DNA of 64,000 nt, from the NCBI RefSeq assembly GCF_014647215.1, contig NZ_BMOT01000003.1:248001-312000 (forward strand), written 5' to 3'. Source of the stretch: Shewanella aestuarii. Lineage in GTDB: Bacteria > Pseudomonadota > Gammaproteobacteria > Enterobacterales > Shewanellaceae. How positions within the stretch are numbered: position 1 is the stretch's first letter; every line of letters begins with the position of its first letter. Below are positions 18,760 through 27,662 of the stretch, in pieces. Position numbers and translations under genes: made by a program. The notes below the pieces were generated by a model. It saw nothing but the letters and a program-made list of their open reading frames with translations, was not told the origin of the DNA and searched no databases.

Positions 18760-19008
18760 ATGAAATCTGAAACGAAGCAAGATACAAAAAGTGAATCAGC
18801 AACAGTAACCGTGTTGTATTACGAAGCACCTGTCGGCTTAGAGATGCACAATGCTGTATTAACTGGCTTGGAGGTTAGTGAAACTGGTCGTGTTATGATC
18901 CCAAGTAGCTTTCGTCGTGGTAAATCAATCATTGCGGTATTAGAAGGTGAATGCACAATTTTGAATTCATTAGGCGAGCGAGTTTATTCGCAAAAGGTAC
19001 TTGGATAG
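18760..19008 (+). CDS. Small conserved protein, possibly TIGR02922 family
   Basis: The 82-residue protein reads VTVLYYEAPVGLEM... followed by GRVMIPSSFRRGKSIIAVLEG and ILNSLGERV. The GRVMIP...SIIAVLEG part looks like a short beta-barrel. I associate this pattern with the small TIGR02922 family of Shewanella-like bacteria, from memory only. No signal peptide or membrane segment. Function unknown. The gene stands alone, downstream of the MITE-like element; no ribosome site is striking, and a later GTG start cannot be excluded. Confidence 0.6.
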   Translation: MKSETKQDTKSESATVTVLYYEAPVGLEMHNAVLTGLEVSETGRVMIPSSFRRGKSIIAVLEGECTILNSLGERVYSQKVLG

Positions 19009-19128
19009 CACTTGGAGAAAGGTTTTAGGCATTTAAATCTGGCTTGATACCAACCACTGCTGAACTGATATTGTATGATGAAATTCACTTAAATGACGCA
19101 ATTTACGTCATTTTTACTTTGGGTAATA

Positions 19129-19710
19129 TTAGTTTAATAAGCTGGTAAATAATTTATCCGCAAGAGGTTGTAACACGGCTGCACTAGGTTCTGTGTGGCC
19201 AAAAGTACGCAGGCCGTATATTCCCATCATTAAAAATTGTGCCTGCACTTGGCTGCTAGTCTCTGAAGCTATCAATCCCTGTGATTTTGCCATTTCAAGT
19301 ACTTGCTCAATTCCTTTTTGCCACGCATGAAGGTTACGATGGATCAGCTGATGAATATCTTCATCCTGTTCGCCCACCTCACTTAACGCCTTTGTTAACA
19401 AGCAAGCTTGAGTCGCATCACAGCTTAAACACTCCTGTACTATGTTATCCAAATAAGCTTTTAAATTATGCAATGGGTTATTGCTGTTAGTGAAGAAATG
19501 TTGGAATTGAACACTACGATCATCATGATACTGACTAATTGCAGCTAAAAGCAGGCCTTTTTTGTTTTCAAAAGCGCAATAAATTGACCCTGGGTGCAAT
19601 CCCGTTGCCTTGGTTAAATCTGCCATGCTAGTTTTGGCATAACCTTTTACCAAAAATGCTCGCATAGCCGCGCGAAGTACGGCTTGGCGATCAAACTCTG
19701 CGTTTCTCAT
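19129..19710 (-). CDS. TetR-family repressor, divergent from an alkene reductase gene
   Basis: The 193-residue protein has a TetR helix-turn-helix at about residues 10-55 (AFLVKGYAKTSMADLTKATGLHPGSIYCAFENKKGLL). The ligand domain contains CLSCDATQACLLTKALSEV, with cysteines where the NemR-type electrophile sensor has its reactive cysteine. Position next to an old-yellow-enzyme gene, with three palindromes in the shared promoter, indicates a repressor of that gene and probably of itself. The inducer, likely a reactive electrophile such as a quinone or aldehyde, is inferred from the NemR-NemA analogy. Confidence 0.85.
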   Translation of the reverse strand: MRNAEFDRQAVLRAAMRAFLVKGYAKTSMADLTKATGLHPGSIYCAFENKKGLLLAAISQYHDDRSVQFQHFFTNSNNPLHNLKAYLDNIVQECLSCDATQACLLTKALSEVGEQDEDIHQLIHRNLHAWQKGIEQVLEMAKSQGLIASETSSQVQAQFLMMGIYGLRTFGHTEPSAAVLQPLADKLFTSLLN

Positions 19711-19776
19711 ACTGGCTCTCTTTAGCTATGAGCTATTAGTGATCGATTATTGGTGACGTTTGCTGATTCTAACTAA

Positions 19777-19845
19777 TTTTGAATGTTTATTCAAAAACTA
19801 GTTGAATGATCGTTCAAATAAGATTATCTTGAATGCGTATTCAAG
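19777..19845. promoter_or_regulatory. Three tandem palindromic operators for the TetR repressor
   Basis: Three related palindromes share TTGAAT...ATTCAA-type arms: TTTTGAAT/ATTCAAAA at 19777-19796, TTGAATGATCGTTCAA at 19802-19817 and CTTGAATGCGTATTCAAG at 19828-19845. Centres are 23-27 bases apart, about two helical turns. The last one abuts the ribosome site (AAAGGAG) of the reductase gene. They lie in the 150-base divergent promoter between the two genes. Confidence 0.8.
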
Positions 19846-19858
19846 AAAGGAGCCGTAC

Positions 19859-20902
19859 ATGTCAGCCAACTTATTTCAACCTTATGCATTAAATAATACC
19901 TTAACGTTAGCCAACAAAATTTTAATGGCGCCACTTACGCGCTGTATGGCCGATGCTAACTTAGTACCCACTCAACAAATTGCTGACTATTATGCACGTC
20001 GTGCTGAAGCTGGATTAATTATCAGTGAAGCCACGATTATTCGTCCTGATGGGCAAGGCTATCCTAATACTCCAGGTTTATTTAGCCCTGAACAAATTCA
20101 AGGTTGGAAAGTTGTCACTGATGCCGTTCATGCTAATGGCGGCAAGATATTTGCGCAGTTATGGCATACTGGTCGCGTAGCGCATCCACACTTTTTTGGT
20201 GGTGGTGATGTGTTATCAGCATCCGCCATTGCGGTAGAGGGCAGTGTGCCTAGAATGCGTGAACTCACTTATCAAACGCCTAAAGCGGCCACCAAGGCAG
20301 ACATTGAGCAATTAGTAAAAGATTATGCACAAGCTGCTGCGAATGCGATTGATGCTGGTTTTGATGGCGTTGAAATTCATGGGGCAAACGGCTATTTAAT
20401 TGATCAGTTTTTACATCATGACAGTAACCGCCGTGAAGATGAATATGGCCAATCCCCTGAAAATATGTCGCGTTTTGCATTAGAAGTACTTGATGCGATT
20501 GTGGCGCGTATTGGTGCCGAACGCACTGGATTGCGTTTATCGCCAGGTGCTTACTTCAATATGGCAGCAGATAAACGAGATCGTGCAGTATTTGATTACT
20601 TACTGCCTGAAGTGGCAAAGCGTGATATTGCATTCGTGCATGCTGGAATATTTGATGATGCGATGGAATTTGATTATTTAGACGGTCGAGTATCAAGTTA
20701 CTTACGTCAAGTCTACACCGGCACATTAGTCGGCGTGGGAAGCTATACAGCACAAACGGGTGCACAAGCTATTGCTGCGAACAAGTTCGATTTGCTGGCT
20801 ATTGGACGTCCCTTTATTGCCAATCCTGATTATGTTGCCAAAGTGCGCCAAGGAGAAGCAGTCGTTGAGTACAACGATGCGATGTTGGCTGAGTTAATTT
20901 AA
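19859..20902 (+). CDS. nemA: Old-yellow-enzyme alkene reductase, NemA-like
   Basis: This 347-residue FMN-dependent ene-reductase reduces activated C=C bonds or nitro groups with NAD(P)H. Family landmarks are MAPLTRCMADANLVPT (FMN-binding N-terminus), QLWHTGRVAHP, GFDGVEIHGANGYLIDQFLHHDSNRR with its H..N substrate pair, GLRLSPGAYF, and the C-terminal LLAIGRPFIANPDYV for phosphate binding. The ATG at 19859 follows AAAGGAGCCGTAC; an upstream in-frame extension would run through the operators and is rejected. Length matches NemA (about 365) closely. It is expected to be induced by electrophiles through the divergent TetR gene. Confidence 0.88.
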   Translation: MSANLFQPYALNNTLTLANKILMAPLTRCMADANLVPTQQIADYYARRAEAGLIISEATIIRPDGQGYPNTPGLFSPEQIQGWKVVTDAVHANGGKIFAQLWHTGRVAHPHFFGGGDVLSASAIAVEGSVPRMRELTYQTPKAATKADIEQLVKDYAQAAANAIDAGFDGVEIHGANGYLIDQFLHHDSNRREDEYGQSPENMSRFALEVLDAIVARIGAERTGLRLSPGAYFNMAADKRDRAVFDYLLPEVAKRDIAFVHAGIFDDAMEFDYLDGRVSSYLRQVYTGTLVGVGSYTAQTGAQAIAANKFDLLAIGRPFIANPDYVAKVRQGEAVVEYNDAMLAELI

Positions 20903-20997
20903 GTTTTTGTTTGATTTTTACTGGATATCGCAGCCTGAATAAAGGCTGCGAAACTAAATAGTATCAACCCCAAATTGACATTTTAGTATCCATTTGG

Positions 20998-21024
20998 CCA
21001 CTGCAGATGCAGTGGTCTTTTTTT
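20998..21024 (+). terminator. Terminator downstream of the alkene reductase gene
   Basis: Stem CCACTGCA/TGCAGTGG (20998-21015) with a 2-base centre and a following T-rich run. A second stem without T run (CGCAGCC/GGCTGCG, 20930-20950) lies between it and the gene. Confidence 0.75.
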
Positions 21025-21178
21025 GTTACTGTCATCGCTGCCATCATTTTACTTTTAGCCAATTTTTTATTTGCCCTACTACTTATTTGCAAACCACTTT
21101 GCTGATATTTGCTATCAGGCTTTTGCTTCTTTACAATCCGCGTTCATTTTATTGGGTTACTCATTGGCGGGTCGAACA

Positions 21179-22519
21179 ATGTATACGTTAAAGCAACTAG
21201 AGTCGGGTGAACTAAAGGGCATAACACGCTTGCAAATTGTTGCCGAGTTAACTGAGTTTCCGCGGGCGATTTTTTCGTTAGCTGACAGTTTGGAGATCCT
21301 CGATTTATCTGATAATCAATTATCGAGTTTACCGGATGACTTTGACCAACTCAGCCAGTTACGAATTCTATTTCTTTCACAAAATAAGTTCACTGAAATT
21401 CCAGCAATATTAGGCAAGTGTCCTAAACTGGAGATGATCGGTTTCAAAGCCAATCAAATTAGCTATATTGCAGAAGATGCTTTACCTGATCACACCCGTT
21501 GGTTAATTTTAACCGATAACCAACTAAGCCATTTACCTGAATCATTTGGCCGCTTAACGCAACTTAGAAAGCTGGCTTTGGCAGGAAATCAACTCGTTGA
21601 TTTACCTGAGTCGATGGCGCATTGTCAGGCATTAGAGTTAGTCAGACTTTCCGCCAATCAATTGCGCCATATTCCAGAATGGCTGTTAGATTTACCTCGG
21701 TTGAGTTGGTTAGCGTTTGCGGGGAATCCTTTTAGTCATGTAGAAGAATGTTTGAACGACAGTGTGCCAATGATCCACCCTGATAATTTGCAATTGAACG
21801 AGCAACTTGGCCAAGGAGCGTCGGGGATTATTTATAAAGCTCATTGGGTTAATAAACCGCAGCTGTACCAACACTTACCCGATGACGTGGCGGTTAAAAT
21901 ATTTAAAGGGGCAATTACCAGTGATGGATATCCAGCAGACGAACTGGATTGTTGTTTAACGACGGGCAAGCATAAAAGTTTGATTCCTGCGATAGGCCAA
22001 ATACATCATGGTGAAACACTAGGGTTGGTGATGTCGCTTATTCCTTGTGGCTATCAAAACCTAGGTTTACCTCCATCGCTAGTCACCTGTACCAGAGATA
22101 CTTTTGCCGCGGGGACTTTGTTTACCCTTGATGCAATAACACATATTGCCAAGCAGATGGCTGATACCTTAAAGCATATGCATCAACAGCAGATCAGTCA
22201 TGGCGATATTTATGCCCATAATATTATGATAGATGATACTTTTAAGGTGTTATTTGGGGATTTTGGCGCGGCATCCAATTTGAGTAATTTACCTAACTCT
22301 CAAAGTCAAAAAATGCATCGCATTGAAGTACGAGCATTAGGATGTTTATTAGAGGATTTACTTGGATTAATTCTGCCAGAAAATCCTGAGTATCACTCAG
22401 AAAAATATCAGCAATTAACTGCACTTGCATTTGAGTGCATGCAAGACAGCTCAGCTTCTCGCCCAGACTTTAGTTGCCTACTTAAACAATTAAACACCAT
22501 ATTACCTGTTTATGATTGA
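21179..22519 (+). CDS. Leucine-rich-repeat protein kinase fusion
   Basis: The 446-residue protein joins N-terminal leucine-rich repeats (about 1-205, units such as LEILDLSDNQLSSLPDDF and LRKLALAGNQLVDLPESM) to a protein-kinase-like domain. The kinase part has a glycine loop (LGQGASGIIYKA), the VAVKIFKG lysine, a catalytic loop HGDIYAHN and a DFG motif in FGDFGAAS, so all core catalytic residues are present. No signal peptide or membrane segment remains once the ATG at 21179 is used; upstream in-frame codons read as unrelated hydrophobic sequence. It is probably a cytoplasmic Ser/Thr kinase, with the repeats binding a partner. Substrates are unknown. Its end overlaps the end of the next, convergent gene by 10 bases. 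Confidence 0.85.
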   Translation: MYTLKQLESGELKGITRLQIVAELTEFPRAIFSLADSLEILDLSDNQLSSLPDDFDQLSQLRILFLSQNKFTEIPAILGKCPKLEMIGFKANQISYIAEDALPDHTRWLILTDNQLSHLPESFGRLTQLRKLALAGNQLVDLPESMAHCQALELVRLSANQLRHIPEWLLDLPRLSWLAFAGNPFSHVEECLNDSVPMIHPDNLQLNEQLGQGASGIIYKAHWVNKPQLYQHLPDDVAVKIFKGAITSDGYPADELDCCLTTGKHKSLIPAIGQIHHGETLGLVMSLIPCGYQNLGLPPSLVTCTRDTFAAGTLFTLDAITHIAKQMADTLKHMHQQQISHGDIYAHNIMIDDTFKVLFGDFGAASNLSNLPNSQSQKMHRIEVRALGCLLEDLLGLILPENPEYHSEKYQQLTALAFECMQDSSASRPDFSCLLKQLNTILPVYD

Positions 22520-25257
22520 TTAAAAATGGCTAAGGCATGTTCGATAGTCGCAGCAGGTTTTCCCAGTAAATAGCCCTGGGCATAATCAATATGATATTGA
22601 TGTAATAGGGCTAAAATCTGTTGATTTTCGACAAATTCCGCAACGGTTTTTGTGCCCATTTTATGGGCAAAAGTCGCGATGGTTTCAACTAATAACTGCG
22701 CTTTAGGATCGGTATCTAAATATCGAATTAATGAGCCATCAATTTTAATAATATCTATGTCCAAACTCAGTAAGTGGACAAAATTGGAATACCCCGCGCC
22801 AAAATCATCAATGGCAATTTTACAGCCAAGCGGTTTGACTAATTTTATAAAATGCTCAACTGCTTCATAATTCGTAATTTCTTCGCTTTCTAATAATTCA
22901 AACGTTAATCTTTTGCAGGCATCAGCTTGGTTGTGAAGTAATGCCAAAATCGCTTCTAGGTTTTGGGGAATGGCAATATCGTCTAAGGTGATATTGACTG
23001 AAAACTCATATGGCTGATCTCTAAATAACGCCATGGATTTTGTCAGCATACAACGCATTAATTGAGGGTAAAGCCGTGATTTTCTTGCCGCTGGCATAAA
23101 CTGGTAGGGGGCAAGTATCTCACCAGTAGGTAATTTAATTCGCATCAAACATTCAAATTTTACTGGCGCATCAATCAAAGGTTGGATCAATTGGATATAA
23201 GGCACTACCCACTGCTCTTGTGCCGCCATTGCCAACATTCGGCTTTGACGCATGTTTTCTTCAAAAGCTTCCGAATCAGCCATGTCGACATTAAAGCAGC
23301 AATATTCAATATGTTGTTTTTTGGCAAATCGTCTTGCTAAATCAGCTTGACGATGAAGTTGGCTTGCCGATGAAGTTAGCTGTTTTTCTGCACCTGTATC
23401 AGGCGGTTGATGGGCACAGCTGGCAAGTATTGCCCCTCCTATACTGACAGAAATAGAGTATTCACTATTCTCTATCAGCAATGGGGCTTGGCAGATATCC
23501 TTGTAGACAGAATGGGCCAATTCTGAAAGGGTTGAGTCAGTCACTAGCGGAGATTCTGGTTTAGATAATGCGATAACGAATTCATCTGGCCCTGTCTTAT
23601 ACAGGTTGATATGCGGGCTTTTAGGCGACAAACGTTGTGCGACTTCTAGCAGTGCAGCGTCTCCAACATCAATACCATAAAAATCATTAAACTCGCCAAA
23701 ATCATTGATGTTAATTACCAATAAGGCGGTGATTGTTTGCTCTGCTAAATCACTATATAGCTTTTTACGGTTAGGCAATGAGGTTAAGGAATTAAAATAA
23801 GCTTCTTGATATAACTTACTATTTTGTATTTCGATGTGATTAAAGCTGTTTTGTAATGATTGACGCATTTGATTAAAGTTTTCAGCTAATTGCTGAATTT
23901 CATCTTGGCTATTAATGGTTAATACCTGAGATAAATTGCCCTTTACAATGTTTTGTGTCCACTTGGTGAGTTTTAAAATATCTTCAGTCACCAATTTACC
24001 CACACGGGTAAATAGCCAGCTTGATAATAACACCACACCACCAAGCAGAAGCACCTGAAATAACAACATTCTCAGTAATTCATCACCATAAAGTTTTACT
24101 TGAATTGAGCCCGCATAAAACCCTTTTATTTGACCACGGTAAACAATAGGTTGCACAAACTGGCTGTAACCAAGTAAAAACTCAGCTGTACGGGTTCTTG
24201 GGGTTTCAACCCATTTTACTTTTGATGGCCGTGATGCGGTTATTATTTGCCCCTGTTTGGCCTGTGTAAGGGCTTGAGGAATTAGATTTACCCACATGCC
24301 ATTAATAAAGTAATCCGCTGTACTATCGAACCCAAGTTGTGTTGCGCGTGATTGCTGAATCGCTAAATTTTGCGCTCGGTGGCGTAGAGTAATTAATTGT
24401 CCGTTTTTATCTAATACGGCAAAGTCAGATAAGGTTATTTGAAACAGGCTACTTTGGGTTTTATCAACCCTTGTGGTTGCGGGTAAAAAAAACTTTGTTA
24501 GCGCATCATCAATTAATCTTTTTTGCAGGTTAAGTTGTTCAAAATTGGTACCTTCACCATTTAAGACTAAGTGCATACCATGGACTATCTCAATTAAACC
24601 TTGCTTCATTAATTGTCGATTTAAATGCAGCTGATAGCTTAAAAACAGTGCTTGAGCACATACCAAAATAAGAATATTACTCAGCACTAATTTACGGTGG
24701 AAAGGCATTTTTTGATGCAAAAGCCAATACAGCAAAGGCTCTAGAATACAAAACAATAAAAATGTGCCAATTAATGCAAGGGTCAATATTTGACTAATTA
24801 AGGTTATTTTGGGCCAATCCGCGATACGTAGAATCGAGTTTGTTCCTCCCCATGGATTTGCTGAAGTTTGGGGGTTATTGGGGTCTAAAATCCATACAGG
24901 TTCAAGTTTATCTTTAATAAAAAGCACTAATTTATATTCTAAATCACCCGGATAGACGGGTAATTCATAAACATATTCATCTTTCTGCGGCTTAAGTTGG
25001 TAATAAGGATCATCAATATGCCAGTCACTAAAGCCGCCAGTAACAAATACTTTTTCGATAACTGCATCAGAGTTTATTTCCCATTGGCTTCGAATTTCAG
25101 TATTTAAATTCAAGGGTAATTTGATGAGATAAGGTTCTAATGCATCGGCTTTTAATGTCTGGATGACTAGGCTTTGAAGTGGCCACAACAAAAATAAGCC
25201 AATTAGAATGGCTAATCTGAATTTCCATTTATGCAGATAATGGGCAATTAAGCTCAT
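22510..25257 (-). CDS. Membrane c-di-GMP protein: glycogen-binding-like domain, HAMP, degenerate GGDEF, EAL
   Basis: The 915-residue inner-membrane protein has a transmembrane helix at about 14-32, then residues about 65-148 that read as an AMPK-type glycogen-binding/E-set domain (VFVTGGFSDW, LPVYPGDLEYKLVL, DPNNPQTSANPWGGTNSIL). Further membrane helices at about 150-176 and 188-206 precede a second periplasmic sensor region (about 207-395), a last helix, HAMP, GGDEF and EAL. The GGDEF motif is GPDEF, probably inactive as a cyclase. The EAL part keeps ECLMR, IDDFGAGYS, KIDGSL, EFVEN and QGYLLGKP, so phosphodiesterase activity is plausible. The layout recalls CsrD, but with an extra carbohydrate-binding-like domain. 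It would degrade c-di-GMP in response to a periplasmic cue; a glucan ligand is inference. Confidence 0.85.
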   Translation of the reverse strand: MSLIAHYLHKWKFRLAILIGLFLLWPLQSLVIQTLKADALEPYLIKLPLNLNTEIRSQWEINSDAVIEKVFVTGGFSDWHIDDPYYQLKPQKDEYVYELPVYPGDLEYKLVLFIKDKLEPVWILDPNNPQTSANPWGGTNSILRIADWPKITLISQILTLALIGTFLLFCILEPLLYWLLHQKMPFHRKLVLSNILILVCAQALFLSYQLHLNRQLMKQGLIEIVHGMHLVLNGEGTNFEQLNLQKRLIDDALTKFFLPATTRVDKTQSSLFQITLSDFAVLDKNGQLITLRHRAQNLAIQQSRATQLGFDSTADYFINGMWVNLIPQALTQAKQGQIITASRPSKVKWVETPRTRTAEFLLGYSQFVQPIVYRGQIKGFYAGSIQVKLYGDELLRMLLFQVLLLGGVVLLSSWLFTRVGKLVTEDILKLTKWTQNIVKGNLSQVLTINSQDEIQQLAENFNQMRQSLQNSFNHIEIQNSKLYQEAYFNSLTSLPNRKKLYSDLAEQTITALLVININDFGEFNDFYGIDVGDAALLEVAQRLSPKSPHINLYKTGPDEFVIALSKPESPLVTDSTLSELAHSVYKDICQAPLLIENSEYSISVSIGGAILASCAHQPPDTGAEKQLTSSASQLHRQADLARRFAKKQHIEYCCFNVDMADSEAFEENMRQSRMLAMAAQEQWVVPYIQLIQPLIDAPVKFECLMRIKLPTGEILAPYQFMPAARKSRLYPQLMRCMLTKSMALFRDQPYEFSVNITLDDIAIPQNLEAILALLHNQADACKRLTFELLESEEITNYEAVEHFIKLVKPLGCKIAIDDFGAGYSNFVHLLSLDIDIIKIDGSLIRYLDTDPKAQLLVETIATFAHKMGTKTVAEFVENQQILALLHQYHIDYAQGYLLGKPAATIEHALAIFNQS

Positions 25258-25601
25258 GCCATGAATACACTTTTATAATGATGTTGTGATTTACGTATCA
25301 ACACATAATAGCCTTATGCCGATGGTGTCCAACACATTAAATGCGCCAATGTGTTAGTGAATTGTTATAGATAATATGCGGTGCAAATCAAATGAGGTCA
25401 AGGCGCGTGTAAGTTGAATAGCGATTTAATCAGAGTCGCATACTAGGTAAACCATATTTTCAATACTATTGGTCATTTAGTGACTGTTGCATGAGAAATA
25501 CTACAGAAAAGTAATAATAAAATCTTAGTGATAAATGTATGTAGAGATAGGGTTAGTTTAAGTATTATAATCAAATGATAATATTTAGATGAGTGATCAC
25601 A
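25258..25601. other. Intergenic region, divergent
   Basis: About 340 AT-rich bases upstream of both the GGDEF/EAL gene and the ribbon-helix-helix gene. No gene recognised. TGATAAT near 25577 resembles a half-site of the inverted repeat at 25838-25865. Confidence 0.35.
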
Positions 25602-25793
25602 ATGGAAAACAAAACAGCACGTTTTACCGTGTTATTAGACCCAAGTAAGAAGCAGGCTTTTGAGCAACTTTGCGCCTCCCAAGACTTAACTCCATCACAA
25701 GTTGTTCGTCAATTAATCCGAGGTTACCTTGAGCAGCATGATGTGACATATGGTGAACAAAAGCCGACTAATAACCCAAAAGTTAACAGTTAA
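25602..25793 (+). CDS. Small ribbon-helix-helix protein
   Basis: A 63-residue protein starting MENKTARFTVLLDPSKKQAF, then LTPSQVVRQLIRGYLEQH. The short strand followed by two helices is the CopG/Arc ribbon-helix-helix pattern of DNA-binding dimers. I use the ATG at 25602 because the upstream alternative adds only three residues. No partner toxin gene is adjacent, so it is more likely a stand-alone regulator than an antitoxin. Its target is unknown; A/T-rich TGATAAT motifs on both sides could be sites for it or for another repressor. Confidence 0.6.
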   Translation: MENKTARFTVLLDPSKKQAFEQLCASQDLTPSQVVRQLIRGYLEQHDVTYGEQKPTNNPKVNS

Positions 25794-25837
25794 GCTGGTT
25801 TTTACCCTAATGCTAGCAATGTTCTCTAGCTCAAGTA

Positions 25838-25865
25838 TGATAATTTTATTATAATACTATTATCA
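25838..25865. promoter_or_regulatory. AT-rich inverted repeat between the RHH and YjdM genes
   Basis: TGATAAT (25838-25844) and ATTATCA (25859-25865) form a perfect 7-base inverted pair, 14 bases apart, about 100 bases before the next gene. It could be an operator (Fur-like in composition) or part of a promoter. It is not a terminator because there is no GC stem. Confidence 0.3.
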
Positions 25866-25966
25866 TTTTTGTCAGAATCACGCTTACACGCATTAATCTC
25901 GATATTGAGTATTCATCGCATTTTAGGTTCTGGCTGTTACAGTTTGTTAATTAAAGAGAATTTGTG

Positions 25967-26311
25967 ATGAGCGATACTATTCCACCCTGTCCAAAATGTG
26001 AGTCACCTTATGCCTATTCAGATGGTACCCTGTTAATTTGCCCCGAGTGTGCGAATGAATGGAACCCAAATGAAGTGGTTGTTGATCCCGATGCCATCAT
26101 TCTTAACGATGCTGTAGGCAATTTGCTTGCTGAAGGTGACAAAGTTACTTTAATTAAAGATCTCAAAGTAAAAGGGTCTTCTTTGGTGTTAAAAGTAGGC
26201 ACCAAAGCTGTGATTAATCGTTTTGTCGCTGGCGATCATGATATCGATTGTAAAGTGGATGGTAACGGTCAAATGATGCTGAAATCGAAGTTTGTGAAAA
26301 AACAAAACTAG
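25967..26311 (+). CDS. yjdM: YjdM/PhnA-like zinc-ribbon protein
   Basis: The 114-residue protein has an N-terminal zinc ribbon ([10 protein letters not shown]...ICPECANEW) and the conserved PhnA C-terminal domain ([22 protein letters not shown], then [12 protein letters not shown] and [12 protein letters not shown]). Historically called 'alkylphosphonate utilization protein PhnA', the family has no proven role in phosphonate metabolism. It is soluble and cytoplasmic. The ATG at 25967 is preceded by AAAGAGAA; a GTG one codon earlier is possible. It is monocistronic and ends at a terminator. Confidence 0.88.
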   Translation: MSDTIPPCPKCESPYAYSDGTLLICPECANEWNPNEVVVDPDAIILNDAVGNLLAEGDKVTLIKDLKVKGSSLVLKVGTKAVINRFVAGDHDIDCKVDGNGQMMLKSKFVKKQN

Positions 26312-26364
26312 ACACAATTCAGCATTCAAAAGTGAAAATTTATCTGGCTATGCCAAATGAAATT

Positions 26365-26396
26365 GCCCGAAGAGACTTATCTCATCGGGCTTTTTT
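26365..26396 (+). terminator. Terminator after the YjdM gene
   Basis: Stem GCCCGA/TCGGGC (26365-26390) followed by six T. The remaining 290 bases up to 26686 are AT-rich with no recognised gene. Confidence 0.8.
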
Positions 26397-26686
26397 ATGG
26401 CCGTAGCTCTATTAAGGCAACACTTTAATTGGGTATTTTCATCATAGTGCTGGTTAATATTAAAGCGTTACTCCCAATAATGAACTTCGCTAATGAAATC
26501 TATTCATTGATATGATTAAATTTACAAGGAACTTAATAAAAATCTTTTATTTTCAATTATATAAGTTGTTCGTTGTCACGAGGCTTAAGATGCAATTTTT
26601 TATTGCCTATTTTAGTACATAATGAGTTTTGGACTATAATGTGAATATTAACATTATTGCTTTCAGCGCTGGATTGTGAGTAAAGT

Positions 26687-27512
26687 TTGATGATGAAAAA
26701 AATCTGTTTTTGCATGATAGCGCCTTTCATTATTCTTATATATTCATCATTTGTTAATGCATGCGAAATGACGATGGGCTATCGCTTAAATGACAGGCCT
26801 CCGCTTATTGGGGAATATCCTGATAATTCAGGACTATATTTCGATTTATACACACAAGCCCTAGAAAAAATAAACTGTACGTTAAAAGTAATACGTGAAC
26901 CCAAACAACGTCTGCTGCATAAACTAAAGTCTGGATACATTGATTTTTATCCCGGCTCTACCTTTACAACAGAGCGGGCTAGCTATATGTATTTTATTAA
27001 AAACGGATTATCAGATAGTTATACTGCTCTGTCAGCTCCTACAACCCCTCCAATGAATGACATGTCCGTATTGAAGGATAAAGTGTTACTTTTGCATCAT
27101 GGCGGACCTTTGCATAATGCTGATAATTATGGCGCAATTATCAGAGAAGTTGAGGGCCTTGATATTGCTCGAGCTATCAAATTACTGCAAAAAGGCAGAG
27201 GTGACTACTTTATTTATAATACTGAATCTATTAGGTATTTCTTGAAAAAAACATCCCGTAGATATCGCTATGCGCCCATGTTGTGGTACACCTAGCCACA
27301 TGTACTTGGGTTTTTCAAAACTATCCCCGCATATAAGACTAAATCACAATCCAGATTTCTTGCCAGAACAGCCCTTATCTATCGTTAATTATCCCGAGAA
27401 CCTTGACTCCTCAAGCAATGCTAAGAAGCTAGAGCAAGCGTTGCAAATAATGATAACTAATGGGGAATTTAATGCGCTTTATGAGCGGTATTATGGAGCA
27501 AGTAGCGACTAA
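26687..27512 (+). pseudogene. Periplasmic solute-binding-protein-like gene broken by a frameshift
   Basis: Reading starts with a signal peptide (MMKKICFCMIAPFII...VNAC) and continues as an SBP-type-3-like protein (MTMGYRLNDRPPLIGE, GLYFDLYTQALEKI, LKSGYIDFYPGSTFT). It stops in frame at about 27295 after LWYT. The missing C-terminal part continues in the +1 frame from TPSHMYLGFS to a stop at 27512 (ending NALYERYYGAS, typical of the last helix of these proteins). The junction lies at TGGTACACCTAG; restoring two bases in the AC repeat would give a continuous protein of about 275 residues. It is either a recent pseudogene or a sequencing error. No transporter genes are adjacent, as with stand-alone SBP-like sensors of Shewanella. 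Confidence 0.75.
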
Positions 27513-27620
27513 AGGTCGATTTTTCAAGAGAATAGCTCCATCCGCAACGTCTTATTTGACCGATACACTATATTGGGGCTGTTTTTATGCGAGATAAACT
27601 TTTATTGTCGTCATTTGACA

Positions 27621-27654
27621 AACAAAAAGGGCTTAGCATTGCTGCTAAGCCCTT
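27621..27654 (-). terminator. Terminator of ssrA
   Basis: Perfect 12-bp stem AAGGGCTTAGCA/TGCTAAGCCCTT (27627-27654). On the minus strand it is followed by a T run (AACAAAAA on the plus strand), 8 bases after the tmRNA 3' end. Confidence 0.88.
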
Positions 27655-27662
27655 CTATAAAT

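Noticed and set aside
25602..25793. Antitoxin of a toxin-antitoxin pair
   Set aside because: It has the RHH fold, but neither neighbour encodes a toxin; the next gene is a YjdM protein.
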